NCBI GenBank assembly: GCA_963169765.1
Contig: CAUJEN010000090.1
Span: 186,001 to 250,000, forward strand
Length of the DNA: 64,000 nt
Reading direction: 5' to 3'
From: QWHO01 sp021404945
Lineage (GTDB): Bacteria > Vulcanimicrobiota > Xenobia > Xenobiales > QWHO01
Below are positions 8,251 to 16,818 of this stretch, one piece after another. Position numbers and translations under genes: made by a program. Each line of letters opens with the position of its first letter. Position 1 is the first letter of the stretch. The notes beneath the pieces were generated by a model. That model saw nothing but the letters and a program-made list of their open reading frames with translations. It made no database searches and had not been told where the DNA came from.

Positions 8251-9078
8251 TCAGCGCCAGGAGGCGGGCAACTCCAGCACGGCCTGGGGCTCGACCGGCA
8301 GGCCGTGAGCCCGCAGCTCCCAGTGCAGGTGCGGAGCAAAGCCGCCGGTCCCGCCCACCCGGCCGATCACCTGGCCCCGTTTGACGGTCTGGCCTTCCTC
8401 CACCTCGATGCTGGAGAGGTGGAAGTAGCTCGTGCCCAGTCCCAGTCCGTGGCCCAGCACGACGGTGTTGCCGTTGACGATGCCCTGGGCAGTATGCAGC
8501 ACCACCCCATCGGCTGGAGCCAGCACCTCCTGGCCCTCCCAGCCGGCCAGGTCGAGGCCCTTGTGGTAGCTGCGCTTCCAGCCGTTGTAGAGGCGTTTGG
8601 CGCCAAAGCCGGTGGTCTGGGGAGCCTGGCAGGGCAACAGGAAGCTGCCCGACCAGAGGCGTTGGGGCTCGAAGGGCTTGAGAGCCTCCAGGATTGCCTC
8701 GTCATCGGCCTTGTTCTGGGGAGTGGAGTAGGAGGCCAGGGTCGCCTCGCTGAGCCAGATCTCCTGGGAGGGAAAGGGACGCTTGTTGATCGGCACCCTG
8801 CGCTCGAGACGGGTCTGATCGGAGAGCTCGGCCACCATCGGATGCGAGCCCGGGGCCAGATCGACGGGAATCGGAGCCACCGTGCGCATCACCCCTTGCT
8901 CGTCGGCGGCAGAGAGCTCCAGGCGCAGGTTGGCCCAGCGCAGGGTGCCCGTGGTGCCGGGCGGCACTCCTTGAACCGAGACGAAGAGCGGATCACCCTG
9001 GCGGGGATTGCCCATGACCGAGAGGCTCTGGGCCAGACCGGGGGCGGCCAGCATGACCAGTAGCAACAGCAACATCAT
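8251..9078 (-). CDS. Secreted M23-family metallopeptidase (LytM-like)
   Basis: Predicted cell-wall endopeptidase of 275 residues. It starts with a signal peptide (MMLLLLLVMLAAPGLAQS). An N-terminal beta-rich domain (about 20-130) is followed by the peptidase domain with the zinc motifs HKGLD (HxxxD) and HLHWEL (HxH), plus GxGNTVVLGHG and GQVIGRVGGTG segments usual for the fold. Both motifs are complete, so it is probably active on peptidoglycan. Its ATG overlaps the TGA of the upstream DAHP synthase gene by 4 bases, which implies translational coupling although the two functions are unrelated. Confidence 0.93.
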   Translation of the reverse strand: MMLLLLLVMLAAPGLAQSLSVMGNPRQGDPLFVSVQGVPPGTTGTLRWANLRLELSAADEQGVMRTVAPIPVDLAPGSHPMVAELSDQTRLERRVPINKRPFPSQEIWLSEATLASYSTPQNKADDEAILEALKPFEPQRLWSGSFLLPCQAPQTTGFGAKRLYNGWKRSYHKGLDLAGWEGQEVLAPADGVVLHTAQGIVNGNTVVLGHGLGLGTSYFHLSSIEVEEGQTVKRGQVIGRVGGTGGFAPHLHWELRAHGLPVEPQAVLELPASWR

Positions 9079-10232
9079 CGTGCCCCTGCCTCCTGGGTGG
9101 CACCCCGGCGCAACTCAAAGTGGTCCTCCACCTGTTGCAGCAGGGGCGCTACCCCGGCTTCGAAGGCCAGCACGGCCTCCACGGTCTTTTCATAAAGCTC
9201 GATCAGCAGGGCCTGGCGGGCATCGCACATCTGCTCGACGCGGAACGACTCGGCGTGGAGCACTTCGGTGATGCTGGCGTCGGGCAGGAAGGCCAGGCTG
9301 GCCAGCAGGTTCTCGGCGACCAGGCGGTCGTCGCCGGCAGCGTGGCTGGGGTCGAAGGCTACCGGCAGGATGGTCTTCTCCTTGGCGTGGCGCAACACGT
9401 TGAAGTCGGGGGTGAAGCGATTGTAACCGTTCCTGGCAAACATGGTCTTCACGCCTCGCTCGCACAGCACGATGTCGAGGTTTCCCTGGTTGGCGATGTA
9501 CTCGGCGGCGTTGAACCACTCCTCGGCGTCGTTGCCGAAGCCGCGCTTGAGCATGACCGGCCTGCCCGAGTTGCCCACTTTTTCCAGCAGCGCAAAGTCC
9601 TGAGCGTTGCGGGTACCGATCTGGAACATGTCCACCTGGCCGGCAAGTTGCTCGACCAGGGTGTGGTCCATCACCTCGGTGATGTAGGGGATGCCCGTCT
9701 CCTGGCGGACCCGGTCGAGAATGGCGATGCCCTCCAGTCCCAGCCCTCGAAAGTCGGTCGGGCGGGTGCGCGGCTTGAAGGCCCCGGCCCGAAAGATGAG
9801 TCGATCGCGGATCTTGAGCCGATCGGCCATGGCCGCCAGCATGCGAGCCTGGGTCAGGGTCTGCTCCTCGGTCTGCACCGAGTCGGGACCGGCCAGAAAG
9901 ATGTGCTTGCCTGCGCCGATGCGGCGCATCAGGCCGTCTGGCCCGCGCACCTCCACCACCCGGCGCTGGCGGTGCACGGCCTTGCGCCGACCGTCGCCCA
10001 CCACCCGGGCGATGTTCTTGTAGCTCGAGCTGATGCGCCAGACTCGCTCCACGCCGGCCAGGTTGGCCAGGTAGTCTGCCTGGCTCGCCAGCGAGCGCAC
10101 GTCTCCGATGACGTGCAGGGTGTCGTAGACCTCGCTGCCTTCGATGACTTCCAGGGTGTTGCCGTGCCGGGCGGCAATCTTGCCAATGGCCTCGACCGTG
10201 ATCGGGTGGCCCTTTTCCATCTCGATGATCAT
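9075..10232 (-). CDS. Divergent class-I DAHP synthase (AroF/type I-beta like)
   Basis: Family members condense phosphoenolpyruvate with erythrose 4-phosphate in the shikimate pathway. The 385-residue product has an N-terminal regulatory-type domain (about 1-75) and a barrel with the signatures RAGAFKPRT, QIGTRNAQDF, PVMLKRGF, VLCERG and FDPSHAAGD. Two features are unusual. The metal-binding Cys of AGPCSVES is Asp117 here (AGPDSVQ, codon 9882-9884), and the C-terminal segment (ITEVLHAES, CDARQ) is loosely matched. The ATG at 10232 is preferred because relatives begin MIIxM; the longer frame would need a TTG at 10280. It could be a paralogue with altered metal or substrate use. Confidence 0.8.
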   Translation of the reverse strand: MIIEMEKGHPITVEAIGKIAARHGNTLEVIEGSEVYDTLHVIGDVRSLASQADYLANLAGVERVWRISSSYKNIARVVGDGRRKAVHRQRRVVEVRGPDGLMRRIGAGKHIFLAGPDSVQTEEQTLTQARMLAAMADRLKIRDRLIFRAGAFKPRTRPTDFRGLGLEGIAILDRVRQETGIPYITEVMDHTLVEQLAGQVDMFQIGTRNAQDFALLEKVGNSGRPVMLKRGFGNDAEEWFNAAEYIANQGNLDIVLCERGVKTMFARNGYNRFTPDFNVLRHAKEKTILPVAFDPSHAAGDDRLVAENLLASLAFLPDASITEVLHAESFRVEQMCDARQALLIELYEKTVEAVLAFEAGVAPLLQQVEDHFELRRGATQEAGAR

Positions 10233-10343
10233 AGCCGGGGCGGTTTCTCTGATCCCGAGATGAAGCCTGCTGCTCGGCAAATTTGCTGTATCGCGTGCAA
10301 ATCGCGCAGGGACGGGCGCCCGCTCGTAGAAAAGCCCCTGCCC

Positions 10344-11852
10344 ATGAGCAAGTTAGCCGAGTTGAAGAAACGTCTCTCCACTGTTTGGGACCTGCGCAGC
10401 ACCTCCAGCCTCTTGAGCTGGGATCAGCAGACCTACATGCCCCCGCAGGGGAGCGGTCCAAGGGCTCAGCAGATGGCCACCATCGACCGGCTGGCTCACG
10501 AGATCCTGACTGCGGACGAGACGGCCCGGCTGCTCGACGAGGCAGCCACCGAGCTCAATGGCGCGGCGGACGACTCCGACGAGGCCTGTCTGATCCGGGT
10601 GGCCCGCCGCCACTACAACCGTGGGGCCAATGTCCCCGGCAGCCTGGTGGAGGAGTTCAGCCGCACCTGCAGCCTGGCTCACGAGAACTGGGTGGAGGCC
10701 AAGCGCTCTTCCGACTTCCCGTTGTTCGCCCCCCACCTGGAGAAGATCTGGGAGCTGGCTCGCCAGATCGCCGAGGCTCGCGGCTATCAAGAGCATCCCT
10801 ACGACGCCCTGCTCGATGAGTGGGAGCCGGGCACCACGGCAGCCGAGGTGCGGGCCATGTTCGACGAGATGCGCCCGCGATTGGTGGCGCTGGTCAAGCG
10901 GATCCGCGAGTCGGGGGTCAACCTGGACGCCTCGGCTCTGCACCAGAGGTTCGACCTCGAGCGGCAGATTGCGTTCGCCAAGTTCATGGCTGAAGAGATC
11001 GGTTACGATTTCAACCGCGGTCGCCAGGACATCTCGGCCCACCCGTTCTGCACCTCCTTCTCGGCCCACGACGTGCGCATCACGGTGCGCTATTTTGAGC
11101 GCTTCCTGGCACCCTCGCTGTTTGGCACCCTGCACGAGGCCGGTCATGCACTCTATGAGCAGGGCTCTCCTCCCCAGTTCAACCACACCCCTCTGCGGGG
11201 CGGGGCCTCGCTGGGCATTCACGAGAGCCAGTCGCGCTGGTGGGAGAACCTGGTGGGCCGCAGCCGGCCCTTCTGGAAACGCTATTTTCCCAAACTGGCG
11301 GGTTTCTTCCCCGAGCAACTGCACGGCTACACCGTAGACCAGTTCTATCGGGCCATCAATCGCGTGGAGCCATCGCTCATTCGCGTGGAGGCCGACGAGG
11401 TGACCTACAACCTGCACATCATGATTCGCTTCGAGCTCGAGCTTCAAATCATGGAGGGCAATTTGGCCATCAAGGACGTGCCCGATGCCTGGAACGACCG
11501 CTATTCGGAGTACCTGGGGGTGAGCGTGCCCAACGATGGGGCCGGTTGCCTGCAGGACATCCACTGGGCCCACGGCATCCTGGGTTACTTCCCAACTTAC
11601 TCGATCGGCAACGTGGTAGCCTCGCAGTTGTGGGAGCGCATGCTGGAGGACCTGCCCAACGTGGACGAGCTGGTGGAGAACGGCCAGTTCAAGTCCGTGC
11701 TGGGTTGGCTGGTCGAGCACGTGCACTCGCGAGCCAAGAAGTATCTGCCCAAGGAGCTCGTGCAGAAGGTGACCGGCGAGGGGATCCAGTGCGGGCCGTT
11801 CCTGCGCTACCTGGAGACCAAGTTCGGCGAGCTTTACGCGCTTGACCGATAA
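10344..11852 (+). CDS. M32-family metallocarboxypeptidase (carboxypeptidase Taq)
   Basis: Cytosolic zinc carboxypeptidase of 502 residues, a usual length for the family. It trims C-terminal residues from peptides. The zinc motif is HEAGH starting at His264, within TLHEAGHALYEQG. Other family blocks are DISAHPFCTSF, GIHESQSRWWENLVGRS, VEADEVTYNLHIMIRFELE and GCLQDIHWAHGILGYFPTYSIGN. The frame is open far upstream, but that part is antisense to the DAHP synthase gene; MSKLAELKKRL at 10344 is the natural start. The downstream smpB overlaps its end by 11 bases. Confidence 0.96.
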   Translation: MSKLAELKKRLSTVWDLRSTSSLLSWDQQTYMPPQGSGPRAQQMATIDRLAHEILTADETARLLDEAATELNGAADDSDEACLIRVARRHYNRGANVPGSLVEEFSRTCSLAHENWVEAKRSSDFPLFAPHLEKIWELARQIAEARGYQEHPYDALLDEWEPGTTAAEVRAMFDEMRPRLVALVKRIRESGVNLDASALHQRFDLERQIAFAKFMAEEIGYDFNRGRQDISAHPFCTSFSAHDVRITVRYFERFLAPSLFGTLHEAGHALYEQGSPPQFNHTPLRGGASLGIHESQSRWWENLVGRSRPFWKRYFPKLAGFFPEQLHGYTVDQFYRAINRVEPSLIRVEADEVTYNLHIMIRFELELQIMEGNLAIKDVPDAWNDRYSEYLGVSVPNDGAGCLQDIHWAHGILGYFPTYSIGNVVASQLWERMLEDLPNVDELVENGQFKSVLGWLVEHVHSRAKKYLPKELVQKVTGEGIQCGPFLRYLETKFGELYALDR

Positions 11853-12318
11853 GCCCACCCCGCGCGAGCGCAACATCGCGCTCAACCGCAAGGCGCGTCA
11901 CGAGTACCACATTCTCGAGACGCTCGAGTGCGGCGTGGTGCTGGTGGGCACTGAGGTCAAGTCGCTGCGTCAGGGCAAGGCCAACCTCACGGATGCCTAC
12001 GCGGTCGTGCAGCACAACGAGGTGTGGCTCTACAATCTGCACATCAGCCCTTTCGACAAGGGCAACCGATTCAACCACGACCCCCTGCGGCCGCGCAAGC
12101 TGCTGCTTCACCGCATGGAGATCCGCCGGCTGATCGGGAAGACCCAGGAGAAAGGGCTGACCCTGATCCCCATGCGGCTTTATTTCTCCAACGGCAAGGT
12201 GAAGGTGGAGCTGGCCCTGGGCAAAGGCAAGAAGCTCTACGACAAGCGCGAGAGCGAAGCTGCCCGGGACGCTCAGCGCGAGGTCGAGAAGGCCATGCGT
12301 TACGCCCTCAAGGAGTAG
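11842..12318 (+). CDS. smpB: SsrA-binding protein SmpB
   Basis: Partner of tmRNA in trans-translation, which rescues stalled ribosomes. The 158-residue protein has the full SmpB pattern: NRKARHEYHILETLECGVVL, GTEVKSLRQGKANLTDAY, LYNLHISPF, HDPLRPRKLLLHRMEI, and the basic C-terminal tail with GKKLYDKRES that enters the ribosome. The start is TTG at 11842, inside the end of the carboxypeptidase gene, so the two are probably translated together. The ssrA gene lies just downstream on the opposite strand, a common arrangement. Confidence 0.98.
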   Translation: MTDKPTPRERNIALNRKARHEYHILETLECGVVLVGTEVKSLRQGKANLTDAYAVVQHNEVWLYNLHISPFDKGNRFNHDPLRPRKLLLHRMEIRRLIGKTQEKGLTLIPMRLYFSNGKVKVELALGKGKKLYDKRESEAARDAQREVEKAMRYALKE

Positions 12319-12335
12319 TCCGCTGGGGAAAGAGC

Positions 12336-12359
12336 GAGGGCCTCGCTTCCGAGGCCCTC
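12336..12359. terminator. Shared hairpin between smpB and ssrA
   Basis: Perfect 10-base arms GAGGGCCTCG (12336-12345) and CGAGGCCCTC (12350-12359) with a CTTC tetraloop, followed by TTT on the plus strand and CTCTTTCC on the minus strand. It lies between the smpB stop and the tmRNA 3' end, so it can end both transcripts. Confidence 0.75.
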
Positions 12360-12361
12360 TT

Positions 12362-12749
<388 letters not shown>

Positions 12750-12768
12750 GGGTCTTGAACGCATGCTG

Positions 12769-12797
12769 AGGATACCATGAGCTGCCCGCTGGCACAA
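12769..12797 (-). promoter_or_regulatory. Probable sigma-70-type promoter of ssrA
   Basis: On the minus strand, TTGTGC (12797-12792) and TATCCT (12774-12769) are separated by 17 bases and lie about 20 bases before the mature tmRNA 5' end, leaving a short leader for RNase P to remove. Confidence 0.5.
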
Positions 12798-12948
12798 CTG
12801 GAGAACTGTTAGAATTCCATCTCCAGAGCCTGTCGCGAAGAGGTTTTGCAGAAATCACCACGGAGGCGACCTTTCGAGAAGGAAGTTTTGGAGAGGTAGC
12901 CCGAACCTGGCGGCAGGGAAGTTTACCGTGCCTCAGGAAGCCCGCCCC

Positions 12949-13413
12949 ATGCATATTGACGCCATGCTCTGCGATTTTGCCACGGTCCGTGAGGGCTTGT
13001 TGCACGTTCTCGGCGGGGGGATCAACCGGCTCTGGCGCGACCGCTTTCCGGCCGCCATGGGCGTCAGCCTGGCGATGGTGCTGGAGGTGCATCCCATCGA
13101 GGCCTCTCGGCATCACCGCATGACCATCGTGCTGCAAGACCAGGACGGCAAACGCCTGGCCGAGATGGATGCTGATTTCCAGCTCAACCGCATCCCCGAC
13201 CATGCCAAGCCGGGCGAGCGCATCATCATGCCGATGAGCATCTCGCTGCAGTCGATGAGCATTCCCGTGGCCGGGACCTATAGCGTGGAGATCCTGGTGG
13301 ACGGTCAGCACAAGCGCTCTCTGGCCGTTGTGGCCGAGACCATCAAGCCCAACGACCGGCGGCGCCGGGAGCGCACGCTGGGCGGAGAGCCTACCACCCC
13401 GCCGGAAGAGTAG
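12949..13413 (+). CDS. DUF6941-like protein of unknown function
   Basis: Protein of 154 residues. The opening MHIDAMLCDFATVREGLLHVLGGGINRLWRDRFPAA resembles a small family (DUF6941, from memory) with a conserved start of this kind. The rest looks beta-rich (MTIVLQDQDGKRLAEMDADF, GTYSVEILVDGQ), perhaps a single Ig- or C2-like sandwich, followed by a charged tail. No signal peptide is seen. The ATG at 12949 has AGGAAG 9 bases upstream; a GTG at 12928 with AGGGAAG is the alternative. Function is unknown. Confidence 0.7.
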   Translation: MHIDAMLCDFATVREGLLHVLGGGINRLWRDRFPAAMGVSLAMVLEVHPIEASRHHRMTIVLQDQDGKRLAEMDADFQLNRIPDHAKPGERIIMPMSISLQSMSIPVAGTYSVEILVDGQHKRSLAVVAETIKPNDRRRRERTLGGEPTTPPEE

Positions 13414-13720
13414 CCATCTTTCGGGCTTAGCAGGCTGTTGCAAAATCGGTTGTGCAGGGCATCAACCTGCCAGGATGAATGCAAAAGCATCACTTTCTCG
13501 CATGGGCTGTGCGACGAATTCTCAACAGGTTGAGCTTCGTCGCATCGCCCGTGCCACAAGACTTTGCAAGCGGCTCGAAACAAGTTTCTCACCGCACGTT
13601 ACGTGGCACGGTCAATGCGACGAAGTCTAGAAGTCCGGCCGCAAACCCCCTTGTGGTGTCGGAGGGAACCTCCGCCACCACAAGATATTGGAGGCGGCCG
13701 GACTTCTAGCACAATATGTT
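13414..13720. other. Gene-free, hairpin-rich intergenic block
   Basis: No convincing protein is seen here. Nested inverted repeats include TGCGACGAA/TTCGTCGCA around a short loop (13510-13543), CGTGCCAC/GTGGCACG (13550-13610), and the outer arms CTAGAAGTCCGGCCGC/GCGGCCGGACTTCTAG (13627-13709). It is less GC-rich than its neighbours. It could be a structured RNA, or the decayed end of an insertion sequence. Confidence 0.55.
13627..13709. repeat. Long two-level inverted repeat
   Basis: The 16-base arms CTAGAAGTCCGGCCGC (13627-13642) and GCGGCCGGACTTCTAG (13694-13709) are perfect. Inside, CTTGTGGTG-x-CGGAGG (from about 13650) and CCTCCG-x-CACCACAAG (to about 13684) form a second stem with one mismatch and a GAA loop. 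The element is about 83 bases, the size of a small MITE-like hairpin. Confidence 0.75.
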
Positions 13721-13727
13721 GGGCGTC

Positions 13728-13767
13728 GCGCAGCCGGAAAACCATGTCAAGGGGGTTCCGGCTGCGC
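13728..13767. repeat. Palindromic repeat element, copy B
   Basis: Arms GCGCAGCCGG (13728-13737) and CCGGCTGCGC (13758-13767) are identical to those of copy A at 5550-5588. The loop AAAACCATGTCAAG is the reverse complement of the copy A loop, and the flank GGGCGTC also matches inverted. It ends 3 bases before the stop of the phosphatase fusion gene and may serve as its terminator. Confidence 0.8.
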
Positions 13768-13769
13768 TC

Positions 13770-15464
13770 CTAGAGGTGACGGATGACAGCGCAGGTGGCG
13801 TTGTCGTCGGCTCCCCGCTCGAGGCAGGTGGCCACCAACCAGTCGGCTGCCTCGGCCGCGTTAGGGTTGCCTGCGAAGAGCTCGCTCAATTCCACGTCCT
13901 GGTAGTATTCCCAGACGCCGTCGGAGCAGATCAGCAGGTAATCTCCGCTGGCCAACCGGCGCTCGTAGAGATCCACCTCCACCTCGGGATTGGTGCCCAG
14001 GGCCCGGTAGATGATGCTGCGTTGGGGTGAGTTGCGGGCCTCCTCGCGGCTCATCTGGCCCATCTGCACCAGCCGCCCCACCAGGGAGTGGTCGGTGGTC
14101 ACCAGGTCAAGCTCGGAGCCCCTGAAGCGGTAGCCGCGCGTGTCACCCACGTGGCCAAGCACGGCCGTGTCGCCGACCAGCAGCACGGCGGTCATGGTGC
14201 AACCCATGCCGCGCCTGGACATGTCGAGCTCGGCGTAGTCGTGGATGGAGCGGTTGGCTGTTTCGATGCCGCGCTCGAGCAGCACCCGGGCTCGTTCGAT
14301 GGGATCGTTGGGGAGAAGCCGGTTCGTCTCGCCGGCCACCTGGAAGTGGAGCACCGATGTCAGAACCTCGCGGGCCAGCGAGCGCACCGCAAGGGAGGCG
14401 GCCTTGTCGCCCTCGGCCTCGCCGCCCATTCCGTCGGCCACCACCACCAGGTGGGCCCGAGTGGGCACATCCTTCTCCCAGACCACGAATTGCACTTCGG
14501 CACAGGCGTCTTGATTGATCGAGCGCACACAGCCAATGTCGGTCTTCATCGCGATCGCGTAGCCAGCCACCGTCACCGAGGCTGCAGCGGACGCCTCGGC
14601 CGGGCTGGCCAGACAGTCTTCCAGCGCGTGCAGCATCTCGCCGGTACTGGGAAAGCGGTCGGCCGGAGCTTTGGACACGGCCCGCATGATGACCTCACCG
14701 ACCTTCCCGCCGCTCAGGCGAGGGAAGCTGAAGAAGCTGTCACGCGACTCGAGATCGGGCCGTTGGCGGCTGAGCGCGAAATGGAGCACGGCTCCCAGAC
14801 TGAAGAGGTCGGAGCGAGGATCGAGCACCCCGCCCTGCATGCCGTAAGCTTCGGGAGAGGAGTAGCCTGGAGTCACGCTGTAGCTCTCCTCGGGAGACTG
14901 GGCCCGGCAAAGCCGCTCATAGGGGTCGAGCACGGCCTGCTCTCCGCCAGTCCAGATGCGCGAGGGTTGCACGGAGAGATGCAGCAAACCGTGCTGGTGC
15001 AGGGCTCCCAGCCCCCGTAAAACGTCGACCCCCACCCGGATCACCCGCTCGGGGGAAGGCTCGCCAGCGATCTCTTGCTCAAAGCGCGTCAGGCCAGGCC
15101 GAGGTCCGGCCAGGTAGAGTCGCCCCTCCTCCTCAAAGCGCTGGTTGCCTGTCCAGATGCAGGGAGCCTCCAACGAACGCACCAGGTCGTGCTGGGCGCC
15201 GAGCAGGCCGGCATCGGAGCATTCGAGCAGTAGAGCCGGTTGCTCGTCGGCTTGCAGGTCGGTTGCCAGATAACGGTTGATGCGCCCTTCCTCGAGCAGC
15301 TCGTCCACGCGCCAGCGCTCTCGCAGCACGCGTCCCGGGGCAAGAGGCCCTTCCTGCAGGGCCACAGCGACCATACCATCTTGCGAGACGGCCAGCTGGG
15401 CCCCGCAATCCTCGCAAAAGCGAGAGTCGGGGGCGTTCTCGCTCCCGCAGGTGGGACAGTTCAT
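13770..15464 (-). CDS. Zinc-ribbon / pseudokinase / PP2C-phosphatase fusion
   Basis: Protein of 564 residues with three parts. Residues 3-20 are a zinc ribbon (CPTC...CEDC). About 48-290 has a kinase-like fold that has lost its catalysts: HRD is HLS (162-164), the VAIK lysine is absent (PALLLE), and DFG is replaced by LDP. YSSPEAYG and DLFSLGAVLHFALS remain recognisable. About 305-564 is a PP2C phosphatase with metal motifs ADGMGG, GDTRGY, CSDGVWE and ADDNATCAV, all intact. It probably removes phosphates placed by the adjacent kinases, with the pseudokinase as a binding or regulatory module. It is last in the M48-kinase-phosphatase minus-strand operon, 13 bases after the kinase. Confidence 0.92.
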   Translation of the reverse strand: MNCPTCGSENAPDSRFCEDCGAQLAVSQDGMVAVALQEGPLAPGRVLRERWRVDELLEEGRINRYLATDLQADEQPALLLECSDAGLLGAQHDLVRSLEAPCIWTGNQRFEEEGRLYLAGPRPGLTRFEQEIAGEPSPERVIRVGVDVLRGLGALHQHGLLHLSVQPSRIWTGGEQAVLDPYERLCRAQSPEESYSVTPGYSSPEAYGMQGGVLDPRSDLFSLGAVLHFALSRQRPDLESRDSFFSFPRLSGGKVGEVIMRAVSKAPADRFPSTGEMLHALEDCLASPAEASAAASVTVAGYAIAMKTDIGCVRSINQDACAEVQFVVWEKDVPTRAHLVVVADGMGGEAEGDKAASLAVRSLAREVLTSVLHFQVAGETNRLLPNDPIERARVLLERGIETANRSIHDYAELDMSRRGMGCTMTAVLLVGDTAVLGHVGDTRGYRFRGSELDLVTTDHSLVGRLVQMGQMSREEARNSPQRSIIYRALGTNPEVEVDLYERRLASGDYLLICSDGVWEYYQDVELSELFAGNPNAAEAADWLVATCLERGADDNATCAVIRHL

Positions 15465-15477
15465 GCGCCTCCCTCTC

Positions 15478-16818
15478 TCATTGCAGCCACCGATCCCAGG
15501 GCAGTTGGTAGAGTCCCACCCCTACCAGGGCAAAAAAGCCCAACCAGAGCGTGCTCAGCAGCGTGGCCACGGCCACGAAGATCTTCATGGCCGCGCGCTC
15601 GCGGCGTGGGGTCGACAGGTAGGCCACCCCCAGAACTCCGGTGGCCACGAACCCGATGACCGGCAGCACGCTGGCCAGGCACAGCAGGAAGCTCAACGCC
15701 TGGCTGAAGAAGCTCACGTGGGCCCGCTCGACGTCCACTTCCACAGACATCGGCCGAATTCCCTGTTGGCCCTGCACCGTCAATTCGGCTTGAAAATGGC
15801 CCCCTTCCTTGAGCCCGGAGGTGTGGGCAATGAGCTCCACCCGCACGTCCTTTCCCTGCACGTGCTCGGGCTCGACCTGCAGCCAGCGCTGGTTGCTGAC
15901 CAGACGAGCGTTCCAGTCGCCCTTGAGGAGGATCATGCGTTTGACCGACTGGCCCCGGCGCACCACTCCCAGACGCACCTCACGAGGGTCGAAGCCGGCC
16001 GGCGAGCTGTGCAGTACCTGGGTGGGCAATTGCTGGCCACCACCCAGCGCCTGCAGCGCAAGGCGCAGCTCGCGGGCCGACTGGAATCGGTTGACCGGCT
16101 CCAGGCTGACGGCTTTGAGGATCAGCGCCTCCAGGCCCGGCACGGCCAGGCCCAGGGGAGGGAACTGGAAGGGAGCCTGGCCCGGATCGCGCCCGCTCAG
16201 CGCTTGATAGAGCGTGGCTCCCAGCGCGTAGAGATCGGTGCGCTCGTCGGACTGGCCGTGACCGTACTGCTCGGGGGCGGCGTAGCCGGGGGTGCCCAGG
16301 GCGCGGGTATCGCTGGCTTTGTCGGGTTGGAAGTGTCGGGCGATGCCAAAGTCGATCAGCTTGACCGTGCCGCCGGGGGCCATGATGACGTTGGCTGGCT
16401 TGAGATCGCGGAAGATCAGGGGAGGAGTCAGTCCGTGCAGGTACTCCAGAACTTCGCTCAGTTGACGACCGAGATCGATCACCTCGGCCAGGGTAAGCCG
16501 ACGCTGGCTCAGGACTTGCTCGAGAGTCGGGCCCTCCACGTAATCCATGACCAGATACTGCTTGCCGTCTTCGCCAAAGAAGTCGGTGATGCGGGGCAGG
16601 TTCGGGTGCTTGAGGCTGCACAGCACTTCCGCCTCAGCCCGGAACATTGCCTCGGCCTCGGGCTCGGCGGTCATCTCCTTGACGGCCCATTGACAGGGTA
16701 TGCGAAGATCGCGGGCCAGGTAAACCGCCCCCATGCCCCCCTGGCCAAGCACTCTCTCGACCTGATAGCGCGAGGCGAGTGTGTCGCCGTTGTTCAGCAC
16801 CGCACGGACAAGGTTCAA
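15478..16818 (-). CDS. Ser/Thr protein kinase with beta domain and C-terminal membrane anchor
   Basis: Kinase of 446 residues. The kinase domain (about 18-275) has GQGGMG, Lys47 in WAVK, FRDLKPAN with catalytic Asp138 (Phe in place of His), LIDFGIAR, and GTPGYAAPEQY. A beta-sandwich-like region (about 285-370) precedes two membrane helices (about 375-440), an unusual position. The start is TTG at 16818, overlapping the stop of the upstream peptidase gene (TTGA). With the downstream PP2C fusion this gives a kinase/phosphatase pair in one operon. Confidence 0.93.
   Translation of the reverse strand: MNLVRAVLNNGDTLASRYQVERVLGQGGMGAVYLARDLRIPCQWAVKEMTAEPEAEAMFRAEAEVLCSLKHPNLPRITDFFGEDGKQYLVMDYVEGPTLEQVLSQRRLTLAEVIDLGRQLSEVLEYLHGLTPPLIFRDLKPANVIMAPGGTVKLIDFGIARHFQPDKASDTRALGTPGYAAPEQYGHGQSDERTDLYALGATLYQALSGRDPGQAPFQFPPLGLAVPGLEALILKAVSLEPVNRFQSARELRLALQALGGGQQLPTQVLHSSPAGFDPREVRLGVVRRGQSVKRMILLKGDWNARLVSNQRWLQVEPEHVQGKDVRVELIAHTSGLKEGGHFQAELTVQGQQGIRPMSVEVDVERAHVSFFSQALSFLLCLASVLPVIGFVATGVLGVAYLSTPRRERAAMKIFVAVATLLSTLWLGFFALVGVGLYQLPWDRWLQ

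Noticed and set aside
9120..10343. Long open frame on the plus strand joined to the carboxypeptidase gene
   Set aside because: It is antisense to the DAHP synthase, has His/Gly/Gln-rich shadow composition, and carboxypeptidase homology begins only at 10344.
13430..13620. Insertion sequence
   Set aside because: Inverted repeats are present but no transposase frame or target-site duplication could be seen.
14088..15020. Long plus-strand frame inside the phosphatase fusion gene
   Set aside because: The minus-strand frame has all PP2C and zinc-ribbon motifs; the plus-strand frame is its complement with shadow composition.
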